64,000 bases of DNA from Actinacidiphila glaucinigra (GTDB lineage: Bacteria; Actinomycetota; Actinomycetes; Streptomycetales; Streptomycetaceae): positions 372,001-436,000 of the forward strand of contig NZ_FZOF01000006.1 in assembly GCF_900188405.1 (NCBI RefSeq), given 5' to 3'. Positions 27,296-36,533 of the stretch are shown here, piece after piece. The position numbers were made by a program, and so were the translations under genes. The notes beneath the pieces were generated by a model. The model made no database searches. It saw nothing but the letters and a program-made list of their open reading frames with translations, and was not told the DNA's origin. Positions within the stretch are counted from its first letter, which is position 1, and every line of letters begins with the position of its first letter.

Positions 27296-28407
27296 GCCGT
27301 CACCTCCTTCTTGGTGCGGGCCTGGGCGGCGAGCTCCTCGCCGACCTTCTGCTGCTGGCGCTTGAGGCCGTAGCGCCGGACCACCTCGTAGGCGATGACG
27401 ACGCTCAGGACGATGACGCCCTGCATCACGCCGACGATCTCCTTGTCGTAGCCCTCGAACTCCAGGCGGCCCGAGCCGCGCTCCAGGAAGCCCCACAGCA
27501 GCGCGGCCAGCGCGACGCCGACCGGGTTGTTGCGGCCGAGCAGGGCCACCGAGATGCCGGTGAAGCCGATGCCGGCCGGGAAGAGGTCGGCGCCGTAGGC
27601 GTGGGTGTCGTTCAGCAGCAGCGGCAGGCCGGTGAGGCCGGCCAGGCCGCCGGAGATCAGCATGCTGGTGACGACCATGCGCTTGACGCTGACGCCGCTG
27701 GCGGTGGCGGCGCTCTCGGACAGGCCGACGCTGCGCAGGTCGAAGCCGAAGCGGGTGCGGCCCAGCACGAACCAGTAGCCGACGCCGATGATCACGGCGA
27801 GCACGACGAAGCCGTAGATCTGGCCGACGTCCTCGCCCATGTCGAAGTTGAACAGGTGACCGGAGGAGGGCAGCGGCGTGGTCGACACCGAGGTGCCCGC
27901 CTCGTCGAGGTGCCCGAGCCGGCCGTCCTTGAGCAGGTAGCCGACGATGGACAGGGCGATGGCGTTCAGCATGATCGTCGCGATGACCTCGCTGACCCCG
28001 CGCGAGGTCTTCAGCACACCCGCGATACCGGCCCACATGGCGCCGACGGTCATGGCGACCACGATGATCAGCGGGATCTGCAGGAAGCCCGGCAGCGACA
28101 CCGCGCCGCCGACGGCCGCGGCGAAGAAGGCGCCCAGGCGGTACTGGCCCTCGACACCGATGTTGAACAGGTTCATGCGGAAGCCGACGGCGACCGCGAT
28201 GCCCGCGATGTAGTACGTGGTCGCCTTGTTGATGATCTCGACCTGGCTGTCGCTCTTGAAGCCGTAGTCGAACATCGTCCCGAAGGCGCCGAACGGCTCC
28301 TTGCCCGTGGCGAGCAGCACCAGCGCCGTGATCACGAACGCGGCCACGAGCGCCAGCACGGGGGCGGCGATGGCGAGGAGCACCCGCTCCTTGTCGATCT
28401 TCTTCAT
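27292..28407 (-). CDS. Nucleoside ABC transporter permease (first subunit)
   Basis: 371 residues, overlapping the ATPase gene by ATGA. Eight or more hydrophobic segments. GIAVAVGFRMNLFNIGVEGQ and GFTGISVALLGRNNPVG match the NupP/YufP-type permeases of BmpA-linked nucleoside importers. The stop codon overlaps the second permease, so the two membrane subunits are translated in step. Confidence 0.9.
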   Translation of the reverse strand: MKKIDKERVLLAIAAPVLALVAAFVITALVLLATGKEPFGAFGTMFDYGFKSDSQVEIINKATTYYIAGIAVAVGFRMNLFNIGVEGQYRLGAFFAAAVGGAVSLPGFLQIPLIIVVAMTVGAMWAGIAGVLKTSRGVSEVIATIMLNAIALSIVGYLLKDGRLGHLDEAGTSVSTTPLPSSGHLFNFDMGEDVGQIYGFVVLAVIIGVGYWFVLGRTRFGFDLRSVGLSESAATASGVSVKRMVVTSMLISGGLAGLTGLPLLLNDTHAYGADLFPAGIGFTGISVALLGRNNPVGVALAALLWGFLERGSGRLEFEGYDKEIVGVMQGVIVLSVVIAYEVVRRYGLKRQQQKVGEELAAQARTKKEVTA

Positions 28408-29954
28408 CGGTCCTCTCCCCCGTGGCCGGTGTCGCCGTCCTCGTGCTCGAGATGGCCGGCGGCCGCGCCGGTCATCGCGGAGCCCAGCTCCTCCGGGGTG
28501 ATGGTGGCGGGGTCGGCGTCGGCGACCAGGCGGCCGCGGTACATGACGCGCAGGGTGTCGGACAGGCCGATCAGCTCGTCCAGGTCGGCGGAGATCAGCA
28601 GCACGGCCAGGCCCTCGCGCCGGGCCTCGCGGATCTGGTCCCAGATCTGGGCCTGGGCGCCGACGTCCACGCCCCGGGTGGGGTGCGCGGCGATCAGCAA
28701 CTTGGGCCGGTGGCTCATCTCACGGCCGACGATCAGCTTCTGCTGGTTGCCGCCGGACAGGGACGCGGCGGTCACCTCGATGCCGGGGGTGCGGACGTCG
28801 TACTCGCGCACGATCCGCTCGGTGTCGCGGCGGGCCGCGGCCGGGTCGAGGAAGCCGCCCTTGCTGTTGGGGCGCTCGGTGACGTGGCCCAGGATGCGGT
28901 TCTCCCAGAGCGGGGCCTCCAGCAGCAGGCCGTGCCGGTGCCGGTCCTCGGGGATGTAGCCGATGCCGCCCTCGCGGCGCCTGCGCGTCGGGAGCTGGGT
29001 GATCTCGTCGCCGTCCAGGCCGATCCGGCCCGCGTCGGGCGGCAGGATGCCCATGATCGCCTCGACGAGTTCCGCCTGGCCGTTGCCCTCGACACCCGCG
29101 ATGCCGAGGACCTCGCCCTTGTGGATGGTGAAGGAGATCCGGTCCAGGACGACGCGCTCGATGCCCTCCAGGTCGGTCTCCGACAGGTGCAGACCGTCGA
29201 CGGTCAGCATCGGGACGTCGGTGACCGTGGACTCGCGGGTCTCGGGGGACGGCAGCTCGCTGCCGACCATCAGCTCCGCGAGCTGCTTGGGGGTCGTGGT
29301 CGCCGGGTCGGCGGATCCGACCGTGGTGCCCCGGCGGATGACGGTGATCTCGTCGGCGACGGAGAGCACCTCGCCCAGCTTGTGGGAGATGAAGATGACC
29401 GTCAGGCCCTCGGCCTTGAGCTCGCGCAGGTTGTCGAAGAGCGCGTCGACCTCCTGCGGGACGAGGACCGCGGTCGGCTCGTCGAGGATCAGCGTACGGG
29501 CGCCGCGGAAGAGGACCTTCAGGATCTCGACGCGCTGACGGTCGGCGACACCGAGGTCCTCCACCAGGACGTCCGGGCGCACCCCGAGGCCGTAGGCGTC
29601 CGAGATCTCGTTGATCTTCGCCCTGGCCCTGCCGCCGATGCCGTACAGCTTCTCGCTGCCGAGGACGACGTTCTCGAGGACGGTGAGGTTGTCGGCGAGC
29701 ATGAAGTGCTGGTGCACCATGCCGATGCCGCGGGCGATGGCGTCGCCCGGGTCGTGGAAGGCGACCTGCTCGCCGTCGATGGTGATGGTGCCCTCGTCCG
29801 GCTTCTGCATGCCGTAGAGGATCTTCATCAGCGTCGACTTGCCGGCGCCGTTCTCGCCCACGAGGGCGTGCACCGTGCCACGGCGAACCGTGATGTCGAT
29901 GTCGTGGTTGGCCACGACGCCTGGGAATCGCTTGGTGATGCCGCGGAGCTCCAC
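28404..29954 (-). CDS. Nucleoside ABC transporter ATPase (two ABC domains)
   Basis: 516 residues when read from the GTG at 29954. The first domain has Walker A GENGAGKST (near residue 34) and Walker B TLILDEPTAV. The second has a degenerate Walker A, GVEGNGQAEL, and a clear signature SGGNQQK. This is the duplicated ATPase layout of sugar and nucleoside importers (NupO/YufO). The GTG has no ribosome-binding site; AGGAG at 30000-29996 lies 8 nt before an in-frame ATC at 29987, which would add 11 residues with a sequence like IDASSPPSQNA. The operon continues through two permeases, cdd and deoA. Confidence 0.92.
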   Translation of the reverse strand: MELRGITKRFPGVVANHDIDITVRRGTVHALVGENGAGKSTLMKILYGMQKPDEGTITIDGEQVAFHDPGDAIARGIGMVHQHFMLADNLTVLENVVLGSEKLYGIGGRARAKINEISDAYGLGVRPDVLVEDLGVADRQRVEILKVLFRGARTLILDEPTAVLVPQEVDALFDNLRELKAEGLTVIFISHKLGEVLSVADEITVIRRGTTVGSADPATTTPKQLAELMVGSELPSPETRESTVTDVPMLTVDGLHLSETDLEGIERVVLDRISFTIHKGEVLGIAGVEGNGQAELVEAIMGILPPDAGRIGLDGDEITQLPTRRRREGGIGYIPEDRHRHGLLLEAPLWENRILGHVTERPNSKGGFLDPAAARRDTERIVREYDVRTPGIEVTAASLSGGNQQKLIVGREMSHRPKLLIAAHPTRGVDVGAQAQIWDQIREARREGLAVLLISADLDELIGLSDTLRVMYRGRLVADADPATITPEELGSAMTGAAAGHLEHEDGDTGHGGEDR

Positions 29955-30033
29955 GGCATTCTGGCTGGGGGGGCTGGACGCGTCGATGGCGCACTCTCCT
30001 CGCGGAAAAGAGCGGGGTGGGCGGGGTGTGGCG

Positions 30034-30067
30034 AACGTATCGCGAGGAGGGTCTTCTACACGCGTAG
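30034..30067 (-). promoter_or_regulatory. Promoter and operator of the nucleoside importer operon
   Basis: Operator CTACACGCGTAG (30056-30067; one change from the palindrome) overlaps the place of the -35. TACGTT at 30039-30034 is a fair -10 on the minus strand. The leader to the ATPase gene is about 45-80 nt. Confidence 0.6.
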
Positions 30068-30133
30068 CGTTGCCAGATCCATAAGGGGATGAGTCACAAC
30101 GGATACCGCGTGCGCGACACCCGGCTGAACGCA

Positions 30134-30188
30134 GGCGCGAGGCCCGGGAAGGGGGGAGCCTGGGCTGTCCCCTCCCGAGCCTCGCGCC
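30134..30188. terminator. Long hairpin after bmpA
   Basis: GGCGCGAGGC (30134-30143) pairs with 30179-30188. The stem continues inward with CGGGA/TCCCG and GGGG/CCCC. It separates bmpA from the importer operon, so the binding protein has its own transcript. Confidence 0.8.
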
Positions 30189-30211
30189 CGGCGCTCATGA
30201 GAGACCGGACG

Positions 30212-31267
30212 TCACTTGACGGTCGTCTTGACCTTGATGTCGCCGCTCACGATCTTGCTCTTGGCCTCGTCCAGCTGGGACTTGATGTCGTCGATGAAGC
30301 CACCGCTGGTGGACAGGCCGACACCGTCCTTGGCCAGGTCGTAGGCGTGGGTGCCGGTCAGCGGGGCACCGTCCTTGACCGACTTGACCGCGTCGTAGAC
30401 CGCGACGTTCACGTTCTTCAGCGCGGAGGTCAGGATCGAGTCCTTGTACTTGGCCAGACCCGGCTGCTCGTGCTGGTCGGAGTCGACACCGATCGCCCAG
30501 GCGCCGGACTTGCCGGCGACGGCCTCGATGGCGCCGTTGCCGGAGGAGCCGGCGGCCGAGTAGATCACGTCGATGCCGTTGTCCAGCATGCCCTGCGCGG
30601 CGGCCTTGCCCTTGGCGGGGTCGGAGAAGCCGGAGAGGTCCGAGCCGGGGGTCAGGTACTGGGTGGTGACCTTGATCTTCGGGTTGGTCTCCGCCACGCC
30701 CTGGCGGAAACCGGCCTCGAACTTGTTGATCAGCGGGATGTCCACGCCACCGATGAAGCCGACCTTGTTGTCCTTGGTCTTCAGCGCGGCGGCGACACCG
30801 GCGAGGTAGGAGCTCTGCTCCTCGGTGAAGACGATGCTGTCGACGTTCTTGGCGTCGACGACCGAGTCGACGATCGCGAAGGTCGTCTTGGGGTACTTCT
30901 TGGCCGCGGCCGTGATGGACTCGGCGTACGCGAAGCCGACACCGATGACCGGGTTGTAACCCGCGTCGGCCAGGTCCTCCAGGCGCTGCTCGCGGTCGGC
31001 CTCGGTGTCCGAGGTCTTGGCGGTCAGCTCCTTCACCTCGACGCCGAAGTCGGCCTTCGCCTTGTCCAGGCCCGCGGCGGCGGAGTCGTTGAACGAGTGG
31101 TCACCACGGCCACCCACGTCGTAGGCGACGCCGACCTTCAGCTTGCTGCTGTCGCTGCTGCCGCTGGTGGTGTCACTGTCCTTGGAGCTGCTGCCGCAAG
31201 CGGTCGCAGTGAGCGCGAGAGCCGCGGAGGCTATACCCGCGGCGGCGATCTTGGTTACCCGGCGCAA
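30212..31267 (-). CDS. BmpA-family nucleoside-binding lipoprotein
   Basis: 351 residues. The start is TTG at 31267, with GAAGGGG 7 nt upstream. Signal sequence MRRVTKIAAAGIASAALA and a lipobox ending TATAC give a lipid-anchored protein, followed by a Ser/Thr/Asp linker. The body is a periplasmic-binding fold of the BmpA/Med family: VGVAYDVGGRGDHSFNDSA, VIGVGFAYAESI, FTEEQSSYLAGVAAALKT, DVIYSAAGSSGNGAIEA, and AIGVDSDQHEQ. These residues line the nucleoside pocket of PnrA/TmpC-type proteins. It is the receptor for the importer encoded downstream and has its own operator and terminator, which lets it be made in excess. Confidence 0.92.
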   Translation of the reverse strand: MRRVTKIAAAGIASAALALTATACGSSSKDSDTTSGSSDSSKLKVGVAYDVGGRGDHSFNDSAAAGLDKAKADFGVEVKELTAKTSDTEADREQRLEDLADAGYNPVIGVGFAYAESITAAAKKYPKTTFAIVDSVVDAKNVDSIVFTEEQSSYLAGVAAALKTKDNKVGFIGGVDIPLINKFEAGFRQGVAETNPKIKVTTQYLTPGSDLSGFSDPAKGKAAAQGMLDNGIDVIYSAAGSSGNGAIEAVAGKSGAWAIGVDSDQHEQPGLAKYKDSILTSALKNVNVAVYDAVKSVKDGAPLTGTHAYDLAKDGVGLSTSGGFIDDIKSQLDEAKSKIVSGDIKVKTTVK

Positions 31268-31321
31268 GAGGGTACCCCTTCAACTCTGAGCGCCCCGTCC
31301 GGCGCTGGCTTAACCGGAGCT

Positions 31322-31340
31322 TAACGCGCGTAGATGTCAG
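31322..31340 (-). promoter_or_regulatory. bmpA promoter -35 and operator
   Basis: Reading the minus strand: CTGACA (31340-31335) as a -35, one base, then CTACGCGCGTTA (31333-31322), a variant of the shared palindrome with two changes in one arm. Its position next to the -35 resembles that in the deoC promoter. Confidence 0.6.
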
Positions 31341-31387
31341 GTAAAGGGGGGTTGGCCGCCCGTTATCGGATCGTCGCATTTCGGCCA

Positions 31388-31416
31388 GGTGACCCGGCCG
31401 TGTCGGCCGGGTCACC
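31388..31416 (-). terminator. 12-bp hairpin after the M20 gene
   Basis: GGTGACCCGGCC (31388-31399) pairs exactly with 31405-31416. It stands 6 nt beyond the M20 stop codon and just before the bmpA promoter. Confidence 0.8.
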
Positions 31417-31421
31417 CACCG

Positions 31422-32687
31422 TCATGCCAGCAGCGCAGCGGAGGTGAAGAGCTCCACGCCGACCTTGATCGCGCCCTCGTCGACGTCGAAGTCACCTTGA
31501 TGCAGATCACGCTTTGACGTGTCCCCAACGGGCCGTACGCCCAACCTCGCCAGCGCGCCCGGAACCTGCTCCAGGTACCAGGAGAAGTCCTCGCCGCCGA
31601 GACTCTGCTCCGTGTCCTCGACCGTGTGCGCGCCGTAACGGGCCGTCATGGCGTCGCGCAGCAGCTCGGTCGAATCCGCCTCGTTCACCACCGGGGGCAC
31701 CCCGCGGTGGTAGGTCAGCTCCCACTTCGCCCGGTACATCGCGGCCACCTGGTCGATCACCTCGTGGACCAGGTCGGGGGCCTCGTGCCAGGCGTTCAGG
31801 TCCAGGCAGCGGACCGTGCCCTCCAACTCGGCGTGCTGCGGGATGACGTTGGCGGCGTGGCCGGCCTCGATACGGCCCCACACGATGCTCATCCCGGCCC
31901 GGGGGTCGATCCGGCGGGCCAGCACGGCCGGCAGCTCGGTGGCCATCTTGGCGGCGGCCGTCACCAGGTCGGTGGTGAGGTGGGGGCGGGCCGTGTGACC
32001 GCCCGCGCCGTCCAGGGAGAGCTCCAGCCGGTCCACGGCGGAGGTGATCGGCCCCTGCCGCAGCCCGATCCGCCCGACCTCGACCTTCGGGTCGCAGTGC
32101 AGGGCCAGGATCCGGCCCACGCCGTCCAGCGCCTTCGCCTTGATGGCGTCCAGCGCGCCACCCGGCATGACCTCCTCGGCCGGCTGGAACACCAGCCGTA
32201 CCGGACGCCTCAGCTTGCCCTCGCGCTCCAGCTCCGCCAGTACCAGGCCGGCTCCGAGCACCACCGTGGTGTGCACGTCGTGGCCGCAGGCGTGCGCCCG
32301 GCCGGGCACGGTCGAACGGTACTCCACGCGCTTGGTGTCCGGGATCGGGAGCGCGTCCAGATCCGCGCGCAGCGCCAGCCGCGGACGCTCGGGGTCGGTG
32401 GCGCCGATGTCGCACAGCAGCCCGGTGCCGCCGGGCATCACACGGGGCTTGAGACCGGCCTGCTCCAGGCGCGCCTTGACCGCGGCGGTGGTACGGAACT
32501 CCTGCCGGCCCAGCTCGGGGTTCATGTGCAGGTCCCGCCGGAACGCCACGAGTTCGGCCCGCAGCCGCTCGGGCACCACCCCCAGCAGCGCACCTTCGGG
32601 TGCGGCGGGAACCGTGGGCGCCACTGGCACGGGATTTTCGGAGGGTTCGGAGGCTGAGTCGTTCACCTCCGACAGGCTAGACCGCAT
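31422..32687 (-). CDS. M20-family amidohydrolase (AmiA/AmiB-like)
   Basis: 421 residues with GGGAG 6 nt before the ATG. Metallopeptidase family M20: RRDLHMNPELGRQEF at the start of the fold, metal motif ACGHDVHTTVV, PAEEVMPGGA with the catalytic glutamate, the dimerisation domain around GGHTARPHLTTDL, and SLGGEDFSWYL near the end. Such enzymes remove acyl or amino-acid groups from amides, often N-acyl amino acids. M. tuberculosis has two relatives (amiA1, amiB1) beside PNP, so the link with this nucleoside block is old, though the substrate is unknown. The first ~30 residues are a Pro/Val/Ala-rich extension. Confidence 0.88.
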   Translation of the reverse strand: MRSSLSEVNDSASEPSENPVPVAPTVPAAPEGALLGVVPERLRAELVAFRRDLHMNPELGRQEFRTTAAVKARLEQAGLKPRVMPGGTGLLCDIGATDPERPRLALRADLDALPIPDTKRVEYRSTVPGRAHACGHDVHTTVVLGAGLVLAELEREGKLRRPVRLVFQPAEEVMPGGALDAIKAKALDGVGRILALHCDPKVEVGRIGLRQGPITSAVDRLELSLDGAGGHTARPHLTTDLVTAAAKMATELPAVLARRIDPRAGMSIVWGRIEAGHAANVIPQHAELEGTVRCLDLNAWHEAPDLVHEVIDQVAAMYRAKWELTYHRGVPPVVNEADSTELLRDAMTARYGAHTVEDTEQSLGGEDFSWYLEQVPGALARLGVRPVGDTSKRDLHQGDFDVDEGAIKVGVELFTSAALLA

Positions 32688-32913
32688 CTGTACTCCCGAT
32701 CGCTAGATCGCCGTAAATTCATGCCGCGCGAGGAAGAAAAACTCCCCCGTTCGGCGCGTACCCCGCCCCGTACAGGGGTAAGAACCTGGTTTATCCCTCG
32801 CCACTCCATAGTGGCCCAACGATCGCCCGGCCGCGAGGCAACGCTCTGTGAGCGGCCCGGAACGGCCCAGGCGGGAAGCGGTGGGGGCGGCGGACGTCCC
32901 CGGCCGGGGCGGT

Positions 32914-34476
32914 TCAGGCCAGGGCGACGGGGGCGTCGGAGGCGGACAGCTCCGGGGAGGGGCGGCGCGGTCCCAGCAGGCGCGCGTAGAGGTCGATGAG
33001 CGGCTCGGCCTGCTGCTGCCAGGACCACTCGCGCAGGACGTCCCCGCGTTCGTACGCCTTGCGGTAGCGGCGCGGGTTGGTCAGCACGGCGCCGACGGCC
33101 CGGACGAAGTCGGCGGTGTCCCCGCAGCGGAAGACCTCGCCGTTGCCGATCTCCAGGGTCGGGCGGGCCAGCACGCGGACGTCGCTGACCACCACGGGCA
33201 GCCGGGCGTGCGCGTACTCGAAGTAGCGGGCCGGGAGCGCGACCTGCCGGTCGGGGAGCCGGTGCACGGGGAGCACGCCGATGTCCGCCGAGGACAGGAA
33301 GCGCGGGATCTCGGCGGGCGGCACATACGGCAGCACGTGCAGCCGGCGGGCCACGCCGAGCTCGGCGGCCCGGCCGGCGAGAGTGCGGATCCAGGGGTCC
33401 TCGGGGTCGGGGACGATCAGCGCGGCGTGCAGGTCGTACAGCTTGGGCAGCGCGTCGACGACCGTGAGCAGGCCGCGGGCGGGGCCGGCGGCGCCGCTGT
33501 GGACCAGCAGCGGGACCTCGGGGGCGAGGTGGCAGCGGTCGCGGACCCCGGGTGGCGGCGGGGAGGGCAGCGGCTCGTACGGCGGGGTGTTGCGGGCCAC
33601 CGCGGGGCGTGCGGGCAGCCCGTGGCGCTCGCGGAGGCGGTCGGCGTAGGTGTCGGCGACGGTGACGACGCCGTCGGTGAGCGGTGCGTAACTGCGCTCG
33701 TGGGCGTCGCGGGCGACGGCGGCGCGGCGGGAGGCCTCGCCCTCGGCGGTGGTGTCCCAGACCACCTCCACCCGGTGGCCGGTTCCCTCGGCGCGCATCG
33801 CGGCCCGCACGGCGGTGCCCAGGGTGCGGTGGCCCAGGGCGTGCACGAGGTGCGGGCGCAGTTCGTCGAGGACCGGGCCGTAGGCGATCTCGAGGTCGAG
33901 CAGGAGCGGGTCGAGCCGGCGCCAGCAGCGCTTGCCGAGCAGCAGCCGGGTCGCGGTGGCGGCGGCGCTCTCGAGGGCTCGCCCGGGGGTGGCGCGGCGG
34001 CGGACCGCGGCGCGGTACTGCGCCGAGCGCAGCGCCGTCCAGGCCCGGCGCAGCATGTGCCGGAACCGGCTGCCCGCGTGGACCAGCCGGGCACCGGCCT
34101 TCAGCGGTAAAGGGCGGTGGATCACGTCCAGCTCGGCCCCGCGGGAGGCCAGCAGGGCCGCGTGGGCGGTGAGCAGTGCGTTGCGGAAGGCGTGCGAATC
34201 GGCGCTGCGGTAGGCGAGGACGTGCCGCAGGCCCGGACGGGGGCGCTGGAGCCGCCTGCGGTGGAGCGTCTCGGCGACGGTGACGCGGAGCAGCCGCACG
34301 CCCGCGGGCGCGGTGCCGGTCGCGCCGGCCGGCCCTTCGGCGGCGCGGCCGATGAGCGTGACCTCGTACCCCGCGGCGACCGCCGCCGCCGCCACGCGGT
34401 GCGCCCGGGAGTCACCGTCGAGCGCGCTGTCCGCGAGGACCGCGACGCGCGGCGCGGACCTCGCTGCCGTTGCCAT
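32914..34476 (-). CDS. GT4-type glycosyltransferase
   Basis: 520 residues. N-terminal Rossmann lobe starts RVAVLADSALDGDSRAHRV, and the nucleotide-sugar lobe has the GT4 pattern: LLVHSGAAGPARGLLTVVDA, LHVLPYVPPAEIPRFLSSAD, IGVLPVHRLPD and YFEYAHARLPVVVSD, the last with the EX7E-like glutamates replaced in part. The region between the lobes is very basic (FRHMLRRAWTALR), which often marks peripheral membrane binding. No signal peptide. It lies 3 kb before the nonulosonic-acid polymer genes and could add a linker or branch sugar, but is not in one operon with them. Confidence 0.8.
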   Translation of the reverse strand: MATAARSAPRVAVLADSALDGDSRAHRVAAAAVAAGYEVTLIGRAAEGPAGATGTAPAGVRLLRVTVAETLHRRRLQRPRPGLRHVLAYRSADSHAFRNALLTAHAALLASRGAELDVIHRPLPLKAGARLVHAGSRFRHMLRRAWTALRSAQYRAAVRRRATPGRALESAAATATRLLLGKRCWRRLDPLLLDLEIAYGPVLDELRPHLVHALGHRTLGTAVRAAMRAEGTGHRVEVVWDTTAEGEASRRAAVARDAHERSYAPLTDGVVTVADTYADRLRERHGLPARPAVARNTPPYEPLPSPPPPGVRDRCHLAPEVPLLVHSGAAGPARGLLTVVDALPKLYDLHAALIVPDPEDPWIRTLAGRAAELGVARRLHVLPYVPPAEIPRFLSSADIGVLPVHRLPDRQVALPARYFEYAHARLPVVVSDVRVLARPTLEIGNGEVFRCGDTADFVRAVGAVLTNPRRYRKAYERGDVLREWSWQQQAEPLIDLYARLLGPRRPSPELSASDAPVALA

Positions 34477-34682
34477 GGATCAAGACAACCGGGTTCGGGT
34501 GACCGCTCGGTGAAGTGGATCTTGCGGAGAGAGGAACGACACCGGCCGCCGGTCCGCGCGCTCTTGCGCGCCCCCGCACTTCAACGCGCCCCGGCGCGGC
34601 CGGTTTTCCCCCTTGCCACGCCTTTCGGGAGTTCGTCACCGGCCTCCAGACTGGTGTGACGAGGGGAAATGGGGTGGGGCGT

Positions 34683-36533
34683 GTGACATCGCGATACCCG
34701 GGCGCCGGGAGCACGGGGGCCACCGGGGACACGGAGGCGTACGGCGCCGACGACGGGGGTGCGGCCGCGGTGCCGCCGCCCCGCCCCGCGCACACGCCCG
34801 GCGGCGCGCGGACGCCGCGGGGGGTGTCCGCGGTGCCGTACGGGGCCGAGGAGGACTGGAGCGCGTCGACCCGGTACATGTGCGCGGGGGCGCGCCTGGA
34901 CGAGGGGTTCGCGCGGCGGGTGGTGCACGAGCTGGGGCACGAGCGCTACCGGGCCTGCGCCCCTTCCTACGGCGTCGACCTCGACCGGGTCGGCGCCCAC
35001 GCCGAGCAGACCCTGCGCGACCTCCGCAAGCGGGATCTGGCCGTCGGGGCCGCCTTCGTCCTGTCGCTGCTGGTCTCCCCGGTGGCCACGCTCGCCTACT
35101 GGTTCGCCACCTCCTTCCTCCCCGGGGGCGGGGCGCAGACGGGCTCGGTGGCGCCGAGGCGGCGCCGGCTCCGGGAGGGACAGCGCGATCCGGCCGTCAT
35201 GGCGGTGCTGCGGGCCCTGGCGGTGCAGCTCGCCGTCCTGCTGGCGGCCTCCTGGCTGAGTGCGCTGGTGCCGTTCTGGCCGAGCGCCGGACCGGTGGTG
35301 ACCTTCCTGCTGACGCTGGTGCTGCTGGTCGGCTGGCCGTGGCTGCTCACCTGGGAGCAGCGCAACGCGGCGTGGAAGGCCATCCGCGAGCAGCTGACCC
35401 GTGAGGCCTTCGGCTCCTCCGCGCAGGAGCCGCCCCGCGACCCCGGGGCGGCGGGGCTGCCGCAGTCCTCCGTGGGCGGTGACGCGAACCTGGTCGTCTA
35501 CAGCGGCTACCGGCCCTTCGTGGGGGCGGGTGACGAGGTCACCTCGTGGTCCTTCGCGATGCGGCTCACCCCCGAGGGCCACGAACCGGGCTCCGGGCAG
35601 GAGCCTGATGCGGTGCCCTTCGACACGGCCGGGCTGGTCCGGCGGCTGGCCGACGACCTGGACGCCCTGCGCGCGGCCGCGGCCTCCCCGGTGGACCGGA
35701 TCCCCGGTCTGGAGGTCACGGAGAAGGTCTTCGTCCACGGCACGGAACTGCGGCAGAACGCCCTCTTCGGGGAGGCCGTGTTCTGGCCTGGCGCCGCGGG
35801 CCGGTGGCCGCCCGAGGGCAGGCCGGCCGACCAGCTCTCCTCGGAGCGCATCGCGGCGGCCCGCGGCGTCGTCGACGGCCCCGTGCGGCACTGCCTGGCC
35901 GCGCAGGTGCGCAGCTGGGGGACGGACCTGGTGCTGTCGGTCTTCGTCCAGACCGCGGTGAGCGGGGCGACGCTGTATCTGCAGGCCAACACCCTGGTGC
36001 TGACCCCGGTCCGGGAGGCTTACCGGGTCGCCGACTCCGTCTCCCGTCCCGAGGAGGCCGAGGAGGCCGCCCCCGGCCTCGCCGACGCGCTGCTGCACAG
36101 CCGCTCGGTGCTGATGTCCGCGCTCCCCAACGCCTACGCCGAACTGCGCACCGCCTCCCGGCGCGAACGGGCCCTTCAGACGCAGCGGACGGCCATCACG
36201 GACGACCGCCGCTATGACTTCGGCGCCCGGATCAGCCTGCGGGAGCTGGCCTCCTCGCACGCCTACCGCGACTTCTTCCAGAAGGTGGACGTCACGCGCG
36301 TCGGCAAGCAGATCGAGCTGCAGATCCTCGGCACGCTCGCCGAGTTCCTGGCCGAACACGGCCTGGAACGGGGGGATCTGACGCAACACCGCAACGTCAT
36401 CCTGAACCAGGGGATCATGATGACCGGCGGCTCCATGAGCGGCAGCATCGCGGCGGGCTCCGGCGCCGCGGCGATCTCCACCGGCGGCCGGCCGGCCCCG
36501 GCCGGGCCGGGTACCGAGGGGAGCGCGAAGTGA
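34683..36533 (+). CDS. Membrane protein with large soluble domain, unknown function
   Basis: 616 residues from the GTG at 34683; the frame is open 56 codons further. A disordered Pro/Gly-rich N-terminus leads to TRYMCAGARLDEGFARRVVH, then three hydrophobic segments at about 120-145, 172-198 and 203-224. A soluble domain of about 390 residues follows. The last 45 residues are Gly/Ala-rich, with LNQGIMMTGGSMSGSIAAGS. The next gene begins with a similar Gly motif. The stop overlaps the next start (TGATG), and the third gene encodes a SecD-like lipoprotein, so the three act together. I do not recognise a function. Confidence 0.75.
   Translation: MTSRYPGAGSTGATGDTEAYGADDGGAAAVPPPRPAHTPGGARTPRGVSAVPYGAEEDWSASTRYMCAGARLDEGFARRVVHELGHERYRACAPSYGVDLDRVGAHAEQTLRDLRKRDLAVGAAFVLSLLVSPVATLAYWFATSFLPGGGAQTGSVAPRRRRLREGQRDPAVMAVLRALAVQLAVLLAASWLSALVPFWPSAGPVVTFLLTLVLLVGWPWLLTWEQRNAAWKAIREQLTREAFGSSAQEPPRDPGAAGLPQSSVGGDANLVVYSGYRPFVGAGDEVTSWSFAMRLTPEGHEPGSGQEPDAVPFDTAGLVRRLADDLDALRAAAASPVDRIPGLEVTEKVFVHGTELRQNALFGEAVFWPGAAGRWPPEGRPADQLSSERIAAARGVVDGPVRHCLAAQVRSWGTDLVLSVFVQTAVSGATLYLQANTLVLTPVREAYRVADSVSRPEEAEEAAPGLADALLHSRSVLMSALPNAYAELRTASRRERALQTQRTAITDDRRYDFGARISLRELASSHAYRDFFQKVDVTRVGKQIELQILGTLAEFLAEHGLERGDLTQHRNVILNQGIMMTGGSMSGSIAAGSGAAAISTGGRPAPAGPGTEGSAK

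Noticed and set aside
32977..32988. GGCGCGCGTAGA, similar to the nucleoside operator
   Set aside because: Only one arm matches, and it lies within the coding end of the GT4 gene with no promoter nearby.
34477..34682. Upstream extension of the 616-residue membrane protein by 56 codons
   Set aside because: It overlaps the probable promoter region of the divergent glycosyltransferase gene, is Arg/Pro-rich, and the GTG at 34683 has a purine-rich GGGGTGGGG upstream.
34920..34945. HELGH (HExxH) at residues 82-86 of the 616-residue membrane protein, as in zinc proteases
   Set aside because: It falls in a helical stretch (ARRVVHELGHERYR) before the membrane segments, without the third zinc ligand or a protease fold around it. 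Best treated as chance until conservation is shown.
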